Shown here one piece after another: positions 41,734-51,783 of a stretch of DNA of 64,000 nucleotides (its first letter is position 1; each line of letters starts with the position of its first letter). The stretch lies in contig JAPDRN010000075.1 of assembly GCA_030247855.1 (NCBI GenBank), positions 62,001 through 126,000 of the forward strand, given 5' to 3'. A program made the translations under genes and the position numbers. Source of the DNA: Knufia peltigerae (taxonomy: Eukaryota > Ascomycota > Eurotiomycetes > Chaetothyriales > Trichomeriaceae). The notes beneath the pieces are model-generated. The model did not search any database and was not told where the DNA came from. It was given only the letters and a program-made list of their open reading frames with translations.

Positions 41734-42060
41734 TTACTTCGAGTCCACAATAGGTCCAGAAAGGATGATTGGTTGTACGTTTGAGAAGTTGGGAATATCT
41801 CCGAAGATGGCGGCCGCATCGTCACCCGAGCCCATGGCGGTTTGTACATCTTCTGGCTTGTCCCAGATCAAGGTGCCCGAGGTGGAATATTTGGGTTTTG
41901 CTCCGTCGGGACCAGGCTTGTACTCAGTCACATTGTACCCCTTCAGACCGTACTTGGACCATTTCTCCACGACGAGAGGCATGTGCGTCTTGACGTAGTA
42001 GTCCAGATCGAATTTGGCGCCCTCATCGTTGGGGTAGAGTACTTGGACGTGGAAAGTCAT
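41734..42060 (-). CDS. EthD-domain small protein
   Basis: Intronless, 108 aa. It matches the EthD dimeric ferredoxin-like fold: MTFHVQVLYPNDEGAKFDLDYY, then THMPLVVEKW with the conserved His, GLKGYNVTEY and the carboxyl VQPIILSGPIVDS. EthD proteins accompany ether- and aromatic-degrading oxygenases in bacteria and polyketide-modifying enzymes in fungi. Many are small dehydratase-, decarboxylase- or monooxygenase-like catalysts of unknown substrate. It lies 111 bp from the 5-oxoprolinase stop, tail to tail. Nothing in the sequence ties it to that enzyme, so its role is open. The size is normal for a stand-alone EthD protein. Confidence 0.85.
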   Translation of the reverse strand: MTFHVQVLYPNDEGAKFDLDYYVKTHMPLVVEKWSKYGLKGYNVTEYKPGPDGAKPKYSTSGTLIWDKPEDVQTAMGSGDDAAAIFGDIPNFSNVQPIILSGPIVDSK

Positions 42061-43039
42061 AGTTGATTAATGAGTTTGAGTGTAATGGTTGGGTATCAGG
42101 TCAGGTAGAGATCGGGGGATTCTTCTGAGGGTTTCGTAAAGTATGGAGTGAGAGAGATTCACTGCTGTGTGTTCGAGAAGTGCTGATAGTAAAGTAAGAG
42201 TAGATCTGGAGGGGGAGAAGGGGACTGATATAGAATGTGGTCGAACCCAAGTTCTCTTAAATAACTCGTTGGCAAGTGCCTTCGTATGGTGCCAGACGGA
42301 AATGAGGGGCTCTTTGCGATTTTGTTTACCTGGGACCGAGGGATCGACCCGCGGAATATACCTTTGAAGTTTTATGCAGTTTATGAGCTCCTCTACTCGT
42401 ACGTATCATTTCCGGCAGACGACTAGCTCTTTTGCTTACTGCGGGGAACGTCTCTCTGCAGTAGGTGTCGTATCAGACAGAAGCTGGGCTGCACTTATGA
42501 GGTGCTTGACGAGTCAATCCCCTTGACCCGTTGGTTTATCTGTCGGGCGCATTTGGGCTGCGCGCAATAGAGGGGCGAGTGGAGGGGTCGATGTTGTTGT
42601 TCGAACGCTTACTAAAAAGAGTGGTAAGCTTGGAACAGGGCTTTCACCATTTGAACGAATCGGCCTTCTTTCAGAAGACTCCGCATGTCATCCGGGGCCG
42701 TATAAGGGCAAGTGTCGGAGCAATGGAGATGAAAAGGACTCCCCAGATGAAAGGAGGACAGTGAAATCCGTACAGAGGACATGATGATGCGTGCTGCAGT
42801 TGCCGACTTACCTAGGTACCTCGTAGCTAGAAGCTAGACCTGATAAGGAAAGCGTTTCGGCTGCGGAGACACACTACTCCGTAACGACCGCAGAAACATT
42901 TTTCCCTTATCGATAAGAAACAACAGAAGATGCACACGGAACTTTTGGTTGTAGATTTGGGAACTTACGCACCATTACCTTCCAGTGCCGCAACAAGCCT
43001 TCCAAGTTGGTGATAGCTAGGGCGGGCTCTTGACACACG
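42061..43039. other. Intergenic region upstream of SLX9 gene
   Basis: 979 bp without a recognised gene. It contains an ACCTAGGTAC site at 42811 and an ACTCCGTA octamer at 42876. Promoters for the EthD gene (left end) and SLX9 (right end) are expected. Confidence 0.45.
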
Positions 43040-43654
43040 ATGGTATGACATCTAACAATTCCAGAATGACTAATACATCTAACATCTTTCAAGGCACCTC
43101 CGACACGGACAGCAAAACCTCTCAAGTCAATCCTCAAAAAGACGACTCCCTCCACGATTAGCAAACAAGAATCTTTGTTCCCTGCTTCGAAGAAGGATAA
43201 ACGCAGAATAAAACACGAACAATTAATCAACAAAGTCACCAAGTCCGCTGCGAAGACGCCCCGACGGCGACGACCGAACAAGAAGTTGATCACTACACTC
43301 GACGCCTTAGCGGATGCTTTACCTACCGATGATTTCGAGACTGGGACAACGGTCTCAGCAGGGGAGAAGCCTGAGGATCAGGTCAATATAATCAAACGGA
43401 AGAGCATGAAATCTCGTCCAGGGGCCATGAAGAGAAGAGAAAAGCTTGACAAAGGCGAGAGAGATCGCTTTGCAAAGAACATGGCGCAGCTTGCGGCTTC
43501 TCGGTCAGCAAGTGATCCAGAGAAAGAAATTGCAGATGTGAACACTGTTTCGCAAGCGAGTGTACCCTCGACGAGTGATAGGTGGGCTGCACTTCGAGGA
43601 TTTATTTCTCAAACTCTGGAGACCAAGCCCGAGTTGAGTAATCTGAAGAGCTGA
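43040..43654 (+). CDS. SLX9: Ribosome biogenesis protein SLX9
   Basis: Proposed exons are 43040-43042 (ATG only) and 43094-43654, joined across a 51-nt intron with GTATGA donor, ACTAATA branch and CAAG acceptor; 188 codons including stop, 187 aa. The body matches the Slx9 family: ASKKDKRRIKHEQLINKV, RRRRPNKKLITTLDALADALP, SRPGAMKRREKLDKGERDRFAKNMAQLA and DRWAALRGFISQTLE. Slx9 is a basic nucleolar protein of the pre-40S particle that helps small-subunit rRNA processing and export. An in-frame stop at 43067 lies upstream of residue 2, so the amino end must come from another exon. The ATG placed directly against the donor gives MAPPTRTAKPLK, a credible family start, but a longer first exon farther upstream cannot be excluded. 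Confidence 0.8.
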
Positions 43655-43668
43655 ATGAAGTTCAGCAA

Positions 43669-44215
43669 ATGGTTACTCGGATGGATCAGTTGTATGACAC
43701 TCAGTACAGATCCGTAAGTCTCATTTATGGCAAATGGCTACTCTCGAACTTCAGTAAGCCCCTCAAACTACGTTTCGACGTTATCCACGACCTAGTTCCG
43801 GACGAATTGCAGATGAATGCAGTGCGAGCGGCCTTCTATAGCAACCGCAGGAGGATCTTTCTGCTTGAACAGCCACCGCCACCGATCAACAAAGACAATC
43901 TGTTCTCGGAGTTGCTTCATATCATCGCAATTTTCACAAATGGTCGCCTCCATCAAGTGCAATTAGGAGCTCTAACACTTGATGCATACTTGCTGCATGC
44001 GTCAGAAAGGATCAGCAACGATTAAGACCAAGACGTACAATAGCCACCCACTCTGTCTAATCCAGGGTACGAAAACCGAGGCTCAAGAGCAGAAAGTCTT
44101 GCTTGCCACGCCCAAAGACAAACCACACTGGCCCTCGATCGTCACTACTAGAAAGTACTGGCTCGCCTTCCTCACTGGCCTTGGGCTTTTGTTGAACTTC
44201 CTGTTCAATGTGTGA
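43669..44215 (+). other. Possible unrecognised or broken coding region with C-terminal membrane tail
   Basis: Two plus-strand frames follow SLX9. The first (43669-44025) gives 118 residues with no known motif. The second, read from about 44068 to a stop ending at 44215, ends in a single hydrophobic helix, RKYWLAFLTGLGLLLNFLF, like a tail anchor. A CTAATCCAG acceptor precedes the second frame, but I could not find a donor that joins both in frame. It may be a broken gene or chance open frames in the SLX9 3' region. Confidence 0.2.
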
Positions 44216-44789
44216 GTACTGACGCACGCAGATGCGATTGGCAATATCAAGCTGCGCTACTTCATTGCATCCAAATAGCGGCTTTGATAGGACAAGATCG
44301 GGTATGGAAGCAATTTTGGTGAATAATGAAGAGAGAGTACTCTCCCCAGTCAGTCCGCATTGCATCTTCGTACAGAATCTACAGTGTAACCATCCTCTGT
44401 TGGAGTTGGTACTCACGTCTTCTATATGAGGTATCATACATTCAAAATTGTTATCAAATCAATAGTAAAGAGGGAGAGAACAACGACAGCAAGAGGTTCG
44501 ATGTTGGATGCTAAGAAGAATTCAGGGGGATTAATCCTTGCAAGTAGAGCAAGTCTTTGTGCTATTTTCATGGACCTTTACTGTCCAACGCTATGATCAA
44601 GAATGGTATCCATCTCTCTCTATCTCTCTGTCCAGAGACCAGTGTGATCTGCCATGACCATTCCAACAGAAGTCAGTACCGAAGTGCAGACCGTAAGACC
44701 TGTATTTTCTTTCAACCTGAATATGGATCTATGCCTGTGTCTCTGCTGTTCTTTTGATGTTTGAGCAGCTCTCCGTGGTGTAATTCAAC
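44216..44789. other. Intergenic region, nothing recognised
   Basis: 574 bp before the converging gene. Short open frames on both strands show no family features. Confidence 0.4.
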
Positions 44790-45741
44790 CTAATACATGG
44801 GCGGAATAGGAGGAGGCTCCCACATGAAAGGTTCATTTGCCTTTGCACTTGTATTTGCACTTGCATTTGCATTTCGGTTGTCGTTTTTGTTGTTGTTGTT
44901 GTTTTCGTCAACAACGTTTGGGAAGTCCGGGTGCTCCTCCTCCGAGAGCAGCATCTCGTCGATGGCCTGGAGCAAGGTCGGAACGTTTCTAACTTCCTGC
45001 CACAACTTCCTGGCTTCCTCCTTTGCTCGGCTGTGTAGGTAATCCCACGCGAGTTGTCTGACGTCGACACGAGAGTCGGGGAGGGTGGAGAGGCAATGGT
45101 GGAGGTTCTGTTCGTCTTGACGGATTTGATCTTGGAGTTCGGCCAAGCAGCCTTGGTCGATGATATGGCCTGCGATCTGTAATTCGTTTGTTGTCGGTGT
45201 TACTTCGTAATCTATCACACACCGGCAGAGGGGGGAAAGAATCAGGGCAGGGAGTCAAAAAATACAAACTCACTTGCTTGTTGTTGGCATAGCCGACCAA
45301 AATCTTGTTGAACATATAGTTCCTCATGGGTATGGCGTGCTTTTGAAACTCGGGGAGTTGGGAGATGGCCAGCATGTTTCTTTCCGTCCTCTCCTTGGGA
45401 CCCTCGTGGGCACGACGGATCTCCAGGATCTTTCGTTGATGACGGATCTCCTCTTGCTTCATCAGGGTGTGGAAGCTGGATGTCTGCTTGCCGACTCGTG
45501 ATGGTGGTCGACGAGCGGTCAAGGTCGTCATCGGGGGGGCCCGAGGAGGAGCCTTGGAGGTCGAGGTCGACATCAGCTGTGGTGGAAGAGGAAGAGGAAC
45601 AGGCACCGAGGACAAGGAAGAGGACTCCGGCCGCTTCAGTCCGTTGGGGACCATGTGCTCGTCGTTGGTGTTGTTGTTGTTGTACATAATGTCCATGAGG
45701 TTACGCAAAACCGGGTCGGTTTCTCCAGATGAGAGAGCCAT
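44790..45741 (-). CDS. Conserved-looking fungal protein of unknown function
   Basis: Two exons, 45741-45274 and 45176-44790, with a 97-nt intron; 284 aa. Splicing joins FNKILVGYANNKQ to IAGHIIDQGCLAEL in a continuous charged helix. I do not recognise the family. The first 100 residues are Pro/Ser rich and basic (KAPPRAPPMTTLTARRPPSRVG). The centre, about residues 110-240, is predicted helical with heptad-like spacing (HTLMKQEEIRHQRKILEIRR, LAELQDQIRQDEQNLHHCL). The end has an Asn/Lys/Ala-rich low-complexity run followed by a Pro-rich EPPPIPPMY tail. The ATG at 45741 was chosen because no upstream ATG in frame exists before the frame closes. No targeting signal is obvious. The compact spliced frame supports a real gene. 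Confidence 0.65.
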
Positions 45742-46925
45742 GTGTTTTCGAGGTCGAGTTCGATGGTCTCGAGAACGTGATTCAACAGGCAAACGTTCTC
45801 AACCGTCCTGCCACAATACCCCACTATCTTGCTATTTTTGCAAAGTGGTGAGTGTGAGCGTGAGCAACAATAGACATGTGTGTGTGTGTGTGTGTGTGTG
45901 TAGGATTAGAAACGCCGAGCCGTGAGAAGGAGTGAATATATTGATCGATTCTTGTCGTTTGAACCATTGTGAATCTTCTTGGGGAGCAGCTCACTCGTCG
46001 CCCGGACGATGAAGTTGTCAATTAAAAAGGGACGTTACTGTTCCTGTCCTGGTCTGCTGGAAACTCATGAGCTTGCCGTTGGCAAGACTTCAATTTCGGT
46101 CTTTGTCAAAACCGTCATTATATAACTATATGGTGAGTACCACATTTCTTGAGGCCTGGAGGATTCCTTGGGAAACGCTCCTTGCTGGTCTATCACAGTC
46201 ATGGTGTGAGATCTGGGGATGCAAATGTCGATCTTCAAGCTTTGTTTTGTTTCTTGTTCATTTATCAACACTTACCGAATTGCCTTGATGGAAGTGGCAC
46301 AGGACGATTGGTTCTCTCACACAAAAGAGTGAATCATTGTGATTGAGGTACTCCGTAGAAACAACTCGTTATCGGGAGTCATTCTTTCAACCACTTCCAT
46401 CATATCTTGTTTGAATTGAGACAGCAAGACAAAATCATCAAGATTCACATAATGGAGGAGAGGGACAGGATACGCACGTAGTCCAGGAAAAGATATCAAA
46501 GTGGTCCAGAATAATCCCCCATCATTTCTACCCCTGATTTCATTGTCAGTTTGTGGAGTTTCACGGCACAGACCAAAAATACCGTCAGGCCGAGGCACAT
46601 CACCGACGCCGATTTCTGGATTACTGATTGATCATACTCTGTAGGTTTACCATTCTATTGCCTGCAGTGCCGGTCACACCGAGATGCAAGATGATTAGAT
46701 GAGACACTGAGATGATGTGCTGATGATAATGGTGCCAATTGCCATCTTGACTTTTGACAATACTACGAGTACAACTCCACTTCCAACGGCCGTATTTCAA
46801 CTAGAAGATTGATATCTCAGGCTTCGTTCAGCCCATTATCCAGCTGAATCGACCAAACCATCATCAATCACAATTAAACCACCTCAATACGTCTATCTTC
46901 CAGCAAGCCAGATCAAGAAACAAAA
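45742..46925. other. Intergenic region with (TG)n repeat
   Basis: 1.2 kb between two diverging genes. It contains a TG microsatellite at 45877-45901 and an ACTCCGTA octamer at 46350. A minus-strand open frame at 46317-46598 has no recognisable motif. Confidence 0.45.
45877..45901. repeat. (TG)n microsatellite
   Basis: Twelve TG units, about 140 bp upstream of the unknown-function gene start. Confidence 0.9.
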
Positions 46926-47714
46926 ATGTCATACAACACATCCAACAAACCCGTCATGGCCGTCGTCGGCGCCGGCCCAGGCATAGGAGAAGCAGTGGCC
47001 CGCCGCTTCGTCGCAGAAGGCTACGTCGCCGCCCTCCTCGCGCGGACCGAAGACAAGCTCCAAACCATGGTCTCGGACATTGCAAAAGCCCACGGGCCCG
47101 ACACGTCACGGTACTACATCACCGACCTACGGCAGGAGCAGTCGGTCCTCGCGAGCTTCTCCCGGATCCGCGCCGAACTGGGGCGCGTGGACGTGTTGGT
47201 GTACAACGCCGGGGCGAGGCGCGTCAACGGCCGCTCCGTGCTCGACACGACCAGCGAGGAGTTTGAAAACTTCACCAAGATCAACCTCTTCGGTGCGTTC
47301 TGGTCCACCAAGTGCGTCCTGCCGGACATGCTGGCCTCGGGAAGGGGGACCGTCATCTACACCGGTGCCACGGGCGGGTTGAGGGGGAACCCCGGGCTGA
47401 GCAGTTTCTCGCCCGGCAAGTTCGGCCTGCGCAGTCTCTCCCAGGTCGTCGCGAGGGAGTACCAAGAGAGAGGGATCCACGCGGCCCACATCATCGTCGA
47501 CACCCCCGTCGATGGGAAGTTGATCGGTGGCGTGTCGAGAAGGAAGTGGGCGAGGGAAGGGGAGACGGAAAAGTTGGACGACGTCGATGCGCACCTGTCC
47601 AGACCGGATGATCTCGCGCAGATTTATTGGTTTCTACACACTCAGCCAAGAAGTGCGTGGACTCAGGAACTGGACGTGAGGGCTCAAAAGGTTAGTTTGT
47701 TTTCAAAAATGTAG
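46926..47714 (+). CDS. Short-chain dehydrogenase/reductase lacking the catalytic Tyr
   Basis: One exon as modelled, 262 aa. The Rossmann dinucleotide motif is GAGPGIG at residues 15-21, followed by ARTEDKL, the VYNAG motif at 92-96, and the FTKINLFGAFWSTK helix. The usual Tyr-X3-Lys active site reads Phe161-Ser-Pro-Gly-Lys165, so the catalytic Tyr is absent while Lys is kept. This wording (FSPGKFGLRSLSQ) is shared by a divergent SDR subfamily in bacteria and fungi, so it is probably not a recent mutation. Function may be a reductase with altered chemistry or a non-catalytic role. The last seven residues follow a GTTAGT that could be a donor, but no downstream exon was evident. It is convergent with the acyl-CoA ligase gene, 133 bp apart, and GC-rich in its codons. 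Confidence 0.85.
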   Translation: MSYNTSNKPVMAVVGAGPGIGEAVARRFVAEGYVAALLARTEDKLQTMVSDIAKAHGPDTSRYYITDLRQEQSVLASFSRIRAELGRVDVLVYNAGARRVNGRSVLDTTSEEFENFTKINLFGAFWSTKCVLPDMLASGRGTVIYTGATGGLRGNPGLSSFSPGKFGLRSLSQVVAREYQERGIHAAHIIVDTPVDGKLIGGVSRRKWAREGETEKLDDVDAHLSRPDDLAQIYWFLHTQPRSAWTQELDVRAQKVSLFSKM

Positions 47715-47847
47715 GAGATATATATATATGTCACAATGAGATCTGGGATTACAAGAAAAAAAAAGAACGGAGAATGCTATGGATCCATATTTTCATCCCA
47801 ATTGAATATTTTGGATGTTTGATATACAACGCAACCACTTGCAACTT

Positions 47848-49687
47848 TCACAGCTTCCAAGTACCAAGAGTCTGACTCTCTTCCTTTTTCGCCTGTTCGA
47901 CCAAAAGACGCCTCAATACCTTTCCGGCTGCACTTTTCGGAATCACTTCAATAAACTTGATGCCACCTCGGAGTCGCTTGTAAGGCGCCACTCGCCGATC
48001 GAGCCAGTCACTGATCTCCCTCGCTAGCTTTTCGTCGTCGCCCTTGAAGCCCTGCGCTGGGACAATGTACGCTCTCGGTAATTCCGTCGCTTTGGCAGGG
48101 CTGGAAAGTCCCACGACAGCAACGTCGTTCACCGCAGGATGCGCGAGCAGGATCCCTTCGAGCTGGGCAGGTGCAACTTGGAAACCGTTGTACTTGATGA
48201 GTTCTTTGACTCGGTCGGTGATGTAGATGTTGTGGTTCTTGTCCACGTATCCGATGTCCCCCGTTCGATACCAGCCGTCGGCATCCACCGCCTCCGCTGT
48301 CGCCTCGGGGTTTTGAAAGTATCCCTTGAATATGTTGGGGCCTTTGATCCATATCTCACCTTCTTCCCCGATGGGAACTTCGGTGCCGGCGTTGTTCACA
48401 AGTTTCATTGACATTGAAGGGGCGAGGGTACCGGCTGATCCGATCGTTTTGTTCCAATCATTCCATGGCTGTTGTGGATGTGTGTCAGTGAAAGGGCCTC
48501 CACCCGCGTAATTCAAGGGACGACAATAGTACCTACCTGACCTGCAATTCCCGGTGAAGCTTCCGACATTCCGTAGCCTTGTTTGATGGGAACCTTGAGC
48601 CTCTTGTGGATCATTCCGACCAAGTCGTCGGTCAATGGGGCGGCAGACGAGTGCAACATTCTCAACGAGCTCAAGTCGTACTTATCTACGACAGGATGTT
48701 TGGCGAGCAGGAGAACGACGGGTGGAACGACGTATACTATGGCGATTTTACTCTCTTGGATGACCTGGCACAGACAATCCAGATCAAACTTTTGCATGAT
48801 GTGCATTGTGAGTCCGCGGTATACGGGAGCCAATACTGATACGGCGATGCCTGTAGATGATGAGCGAGGTTAGTTTGGTCGTTGGGAAAGTATTTGGCAA
48901 TGACAGAACTCGCCGTAGATGTGGTACATAGGTAGGAAACCCAAATATTGGTCTCGCTGCCAATTGACATTTCCAAGATCTGGTATCGTTACTTGTAGGA
49001 CGTTGGCAACGATGTTTTTGTGGGAGAGCATGACTCCTTTGGGCAAACCTGTGGTTCCCGAACTGTAGACGAGGAAGGAGAGGTCGTTCTCAGGATCAAT
49101 GCTGGCTTTCTTGATCGCAGTCGAATCATCGAAGAGGCTCGAGTAATGTCTACATCGTCCTTCCGGATCCTGCTCGCCGACAACTATGATACGGCTCCAT
49201 GGAAGTCCAGCAAGGCGAGCAGCCTCTCGTGCAACTTGAAGACAAGTCACATGGGTGAGAAGACCTTTGGACTGAGAAGATTTCAGTTGCGAGGCGAGTT
49301 CCGTTGTGGTGTACTGATTGTTGAATGGGCAGACAACACCACCGGCCCATTGTGTCCCGAAAGTTGCTGATGCTATCTCAGCACTATTAGGACTGAAGAT
49401 GGCCATCACATCTCCCTTTTGCCAATTCCAATGGGACTTCAGTCCTTTCCCAAACTTTTCTGCTGTCTCGCAGATATGCCTGTATGTATGCTGTGTGCGA
49501 GTGGTAACATCGACCAGGATGACTGTCAAAGGTTAGCGTGAGGTCTGTCGTTTCCCGTTGATCGTCAACTGGGCACTCTCTACTCACCATGATCATCTGG
49601 GAACTCCCGGTCATTGCGATCAAAGAGGAATGAAAACAGGTCAACATCAGGTATCGATAACGGCGGGTAAGCAGAATCAAAGGGCAT
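47848..49687 (-). CDS. 4-coumarate-CoA ligase-like acyl-CoA synthetase
   Basis: Four exons, 49687-49588, 49522-48914, 48850-48537 and 48468-47848, encode 547 aa. Adenylate-forming signatures are complete: P-loop YSSGTTGLPKGVMLSHKN, PMYHIYG, GYGMSEASPG, EIWIKGPNIFKGY, WYRTGDIGYVD, DRVKELIKYNGFQVAPAQLE and the carboxyl PKSAAGKVLRR with the catalytic Lys. The enzyme activates a carboxylic acid, probably aromatic or medium chain, to its CoA thioester using ATP. The second intron (48913-48851) begins GCGAGT rather than GT: phase and family sequence (HIYG-IAVSVLAP) fit only this GC-AG intron. The carboxyl end, GTWKL, is close to but not a standard peroxisomal targeting tripeptide. It converges on the SDR gene and faces the GST-kappa gene across 630 bp. 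Confidence 0.9.
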
Positions 49688-50317
49688 TGTTATAGGGTGC
49701 TCAAACAACAAGAAGCACTTTCACAGAACACCAAAGCTGGTACAATACCTTGGCCGTCGAGGCTGTGATGGGCGGCGGACATACACATATCTATGGCTTG
49801 TATAGGGGCCTCCTCGACCATGATCGCCATCCCCGCTGTCATGTCTCTTGGTGGTCTTCGGCTCTCTGGAGTATCAGAGACCTCATTCCGGAATTGAAAT
49901 GTCAGAAATACGTACGCAAGAGCTATGAGCGGACTTCCTGCGAGAAGGTCAGCGATACCAATCCACTGATGTTTGGGGGATTTTTTGATTAGTCGTGGAC
50001 GGTCAACCTCGGTAGCCGATGGATTGCTTAGGGAGGGAATCCTCCAAAAGGGGTTGGTGGGTGCTCTGAATTGTATGGGGAATTCACAGTGGATCAGGAT
50101 CACCTCGGCTCCATCGCGGTAGACGACACAGAAATAAATATCAACGACTTACTCCGTAATTTAATTACACCGTATTGTGTTCCTTGAATATATGTCAGAA
50201 ACAATAATCAAAAACCATTTCATTGTAAGATTTAAGAATCACTGCTCATCAACAGCTCATCGTTTGATGTGAAGGACAGCCAATAAAGGGCATTTATTTG
50301 ATCCGCAGTTCGCAAAC
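49688..50317. promoter_or_regulatory. Divergent region between CoA ligase and GST-kappa genes
   Basis: 630 bp between diverging starts, with one ACTCCGTA octamer at 50151. No gene recognised. It may be a shared promoter. Confidence 0.45.
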
Positions 50318-51121
50318 ATGGGCAAGTCGGAGGGAGGAAAGCTCAAAATATACATTGACTGTGGTATGTCTCTGACCGCCTTCGTCAACGTGCATAAGAC
50401 TCGCCGAACATATACTCATTGAATGAAGTGTCGCCTTATTCCTGGTTCGGTTTCACCAACATCATCAAATTCCGTCCTCTCCTGAACGCTCATGGAGTAT
50501 CGGTAGATATCATTCCGTTCTTCTTGGGAGGTGCTCGAGACGGCATTGGTAATCCATGGACGCCCACGCCAAAAGCCAAGCAGGCTTTCCAATCCCAAGA
50601 TACACAGATGACTGGGGAGATTCTCGGGCTGGACGTTGTTCCTCCCAAAGTGTTTCCCATCTTGTCGCTTTTCGTGAGTTGTCCTTACCGATAGAATACA
50701 TCCCGTCTCTCAAAGTGCTAACCATTCACAGCCAGTCCGAATCGCGACTTATGTGAAGGATCATTATCCTGCTGAAAAATTTGAAGCCACCTTCCCGGCC
50801 TTCAGCTCTGGTTATTGGAGCAAAGGCATCAATATCTCAACTCCAGAAGGCGTTATGCAGGCCTTGGAGGGCATCTTTCCCCAGGATGAAATCAAGGAGA
50901 TCATGAAGAAGGCATTGTCTCCTGAAAACAAAAAGAAGGTCGTCGATGTCACCATGAACTCTGGTGCTTTTGGTGCTCCGTGGATTTTAGCCACCAATTC
51001 CAAGGGTGAGCGGAAAGATTGGTTTGGCAACGATCGTTGGGACCAAGTCTTTTATCATCTTCAGGTCCCTTACTCTCCTGTCAGTATCATTCCCCCAGGA
51101 GAAGAAAAGGCGAAGTTATAG
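50318..51121 (+). CDS. Kappa-class glutathione S-transferase / HCCA isomerase-like (DsbA fold)
   Basis: Three exons, 50318-50363, 50429-50673 and 50732-51121, encode 226 aa. The DsbA-like thioredoxin domain starts with KIYIDCVSPYSWFGF, where Ser of the SPYS motif is the glutathione-activating residue of kappa GSTs. Further marks are IIPFFLGGARDG, PPKVFPILSLFPVRIATYVKD, and NSGAFGAPWILATN with the cis-Pro, then FGNDRWDQVFYHL near the end. Family members are GST-kappa enzymes of mitochondria and peroxisomes and the bacterial 2-hydroxychromene-2-carboxylate isomerases of naphthalene catabolism. The sequence does not separate these two roles. The final residues AKL are a good peroxisomal PTS1 tripeptide, favouring a peroxisomal GST-kappa. 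Confidence 0.9.
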
Positions 51122-51783
51122 AGGAGTAAGGAATGTTCCGATGTATGATGAGATGGGTAGGTGCATCCCGGTGTGGTAGAGGGTATTCCAGACTGTTGTA
51201 AGGTCATCAAATCTCCCTACACCATCTTGTCATGATACTATTGTGCTCTTTCTTCTCGCTTGACACCCAGGACGATCAAATGCGGCGTGAGGGAGGATTG
51301 TGTCTAGCTAACGTGGCTCGATACAATCAGAAGGTGGTCTGGCGTTCAGCGTCGAGGAGCCATCGCCAAGGGGCAGGTAGGCAGGACGACCGTCCAGTTA
51401 TGTGCCAGAAGATGACTCTGGACGCCCATGAAAGACAGAGAGAAGGATTTGCAGCATAGTATCGAAAAAACATGTCCTGTGAGGTTGTGACTATGGGAAG
51501 CATCAATGTGTGGGTCGTCATACCATATATCAACCGCCCCCAGGCAGTGTCGTCAGTCAGAACTTCTTCTGTCTCTGCCCTACCAGAGAACAAGCCTCCA
51601 GTTCTCTCTCTTTGCACATACCAACTTTCTTCTTTGTCAAGCCCTTGTCTGTTGTCCATCTCTTTCTATCGTTGTCAGTACTTTCTTGCTTGAGAGACGA
51701 GTAGAGACCTTCCTCACTCTTGTCCGACCCCGTCAAGTTCTCAGTACTGTCCAGCCAACACACGCAAGCAAACTTGCTTCGAT
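51122..51783. other. Intergenic region upstream of long MFS transporter
   Basis: 662 bp without a recognised gene. The last 250 bp before the start are pyrimidine-rich (CTTTCT, TTCTTTGTC tracts), common in fungal promoters of well-expressed genes. Confidence 0.45.
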
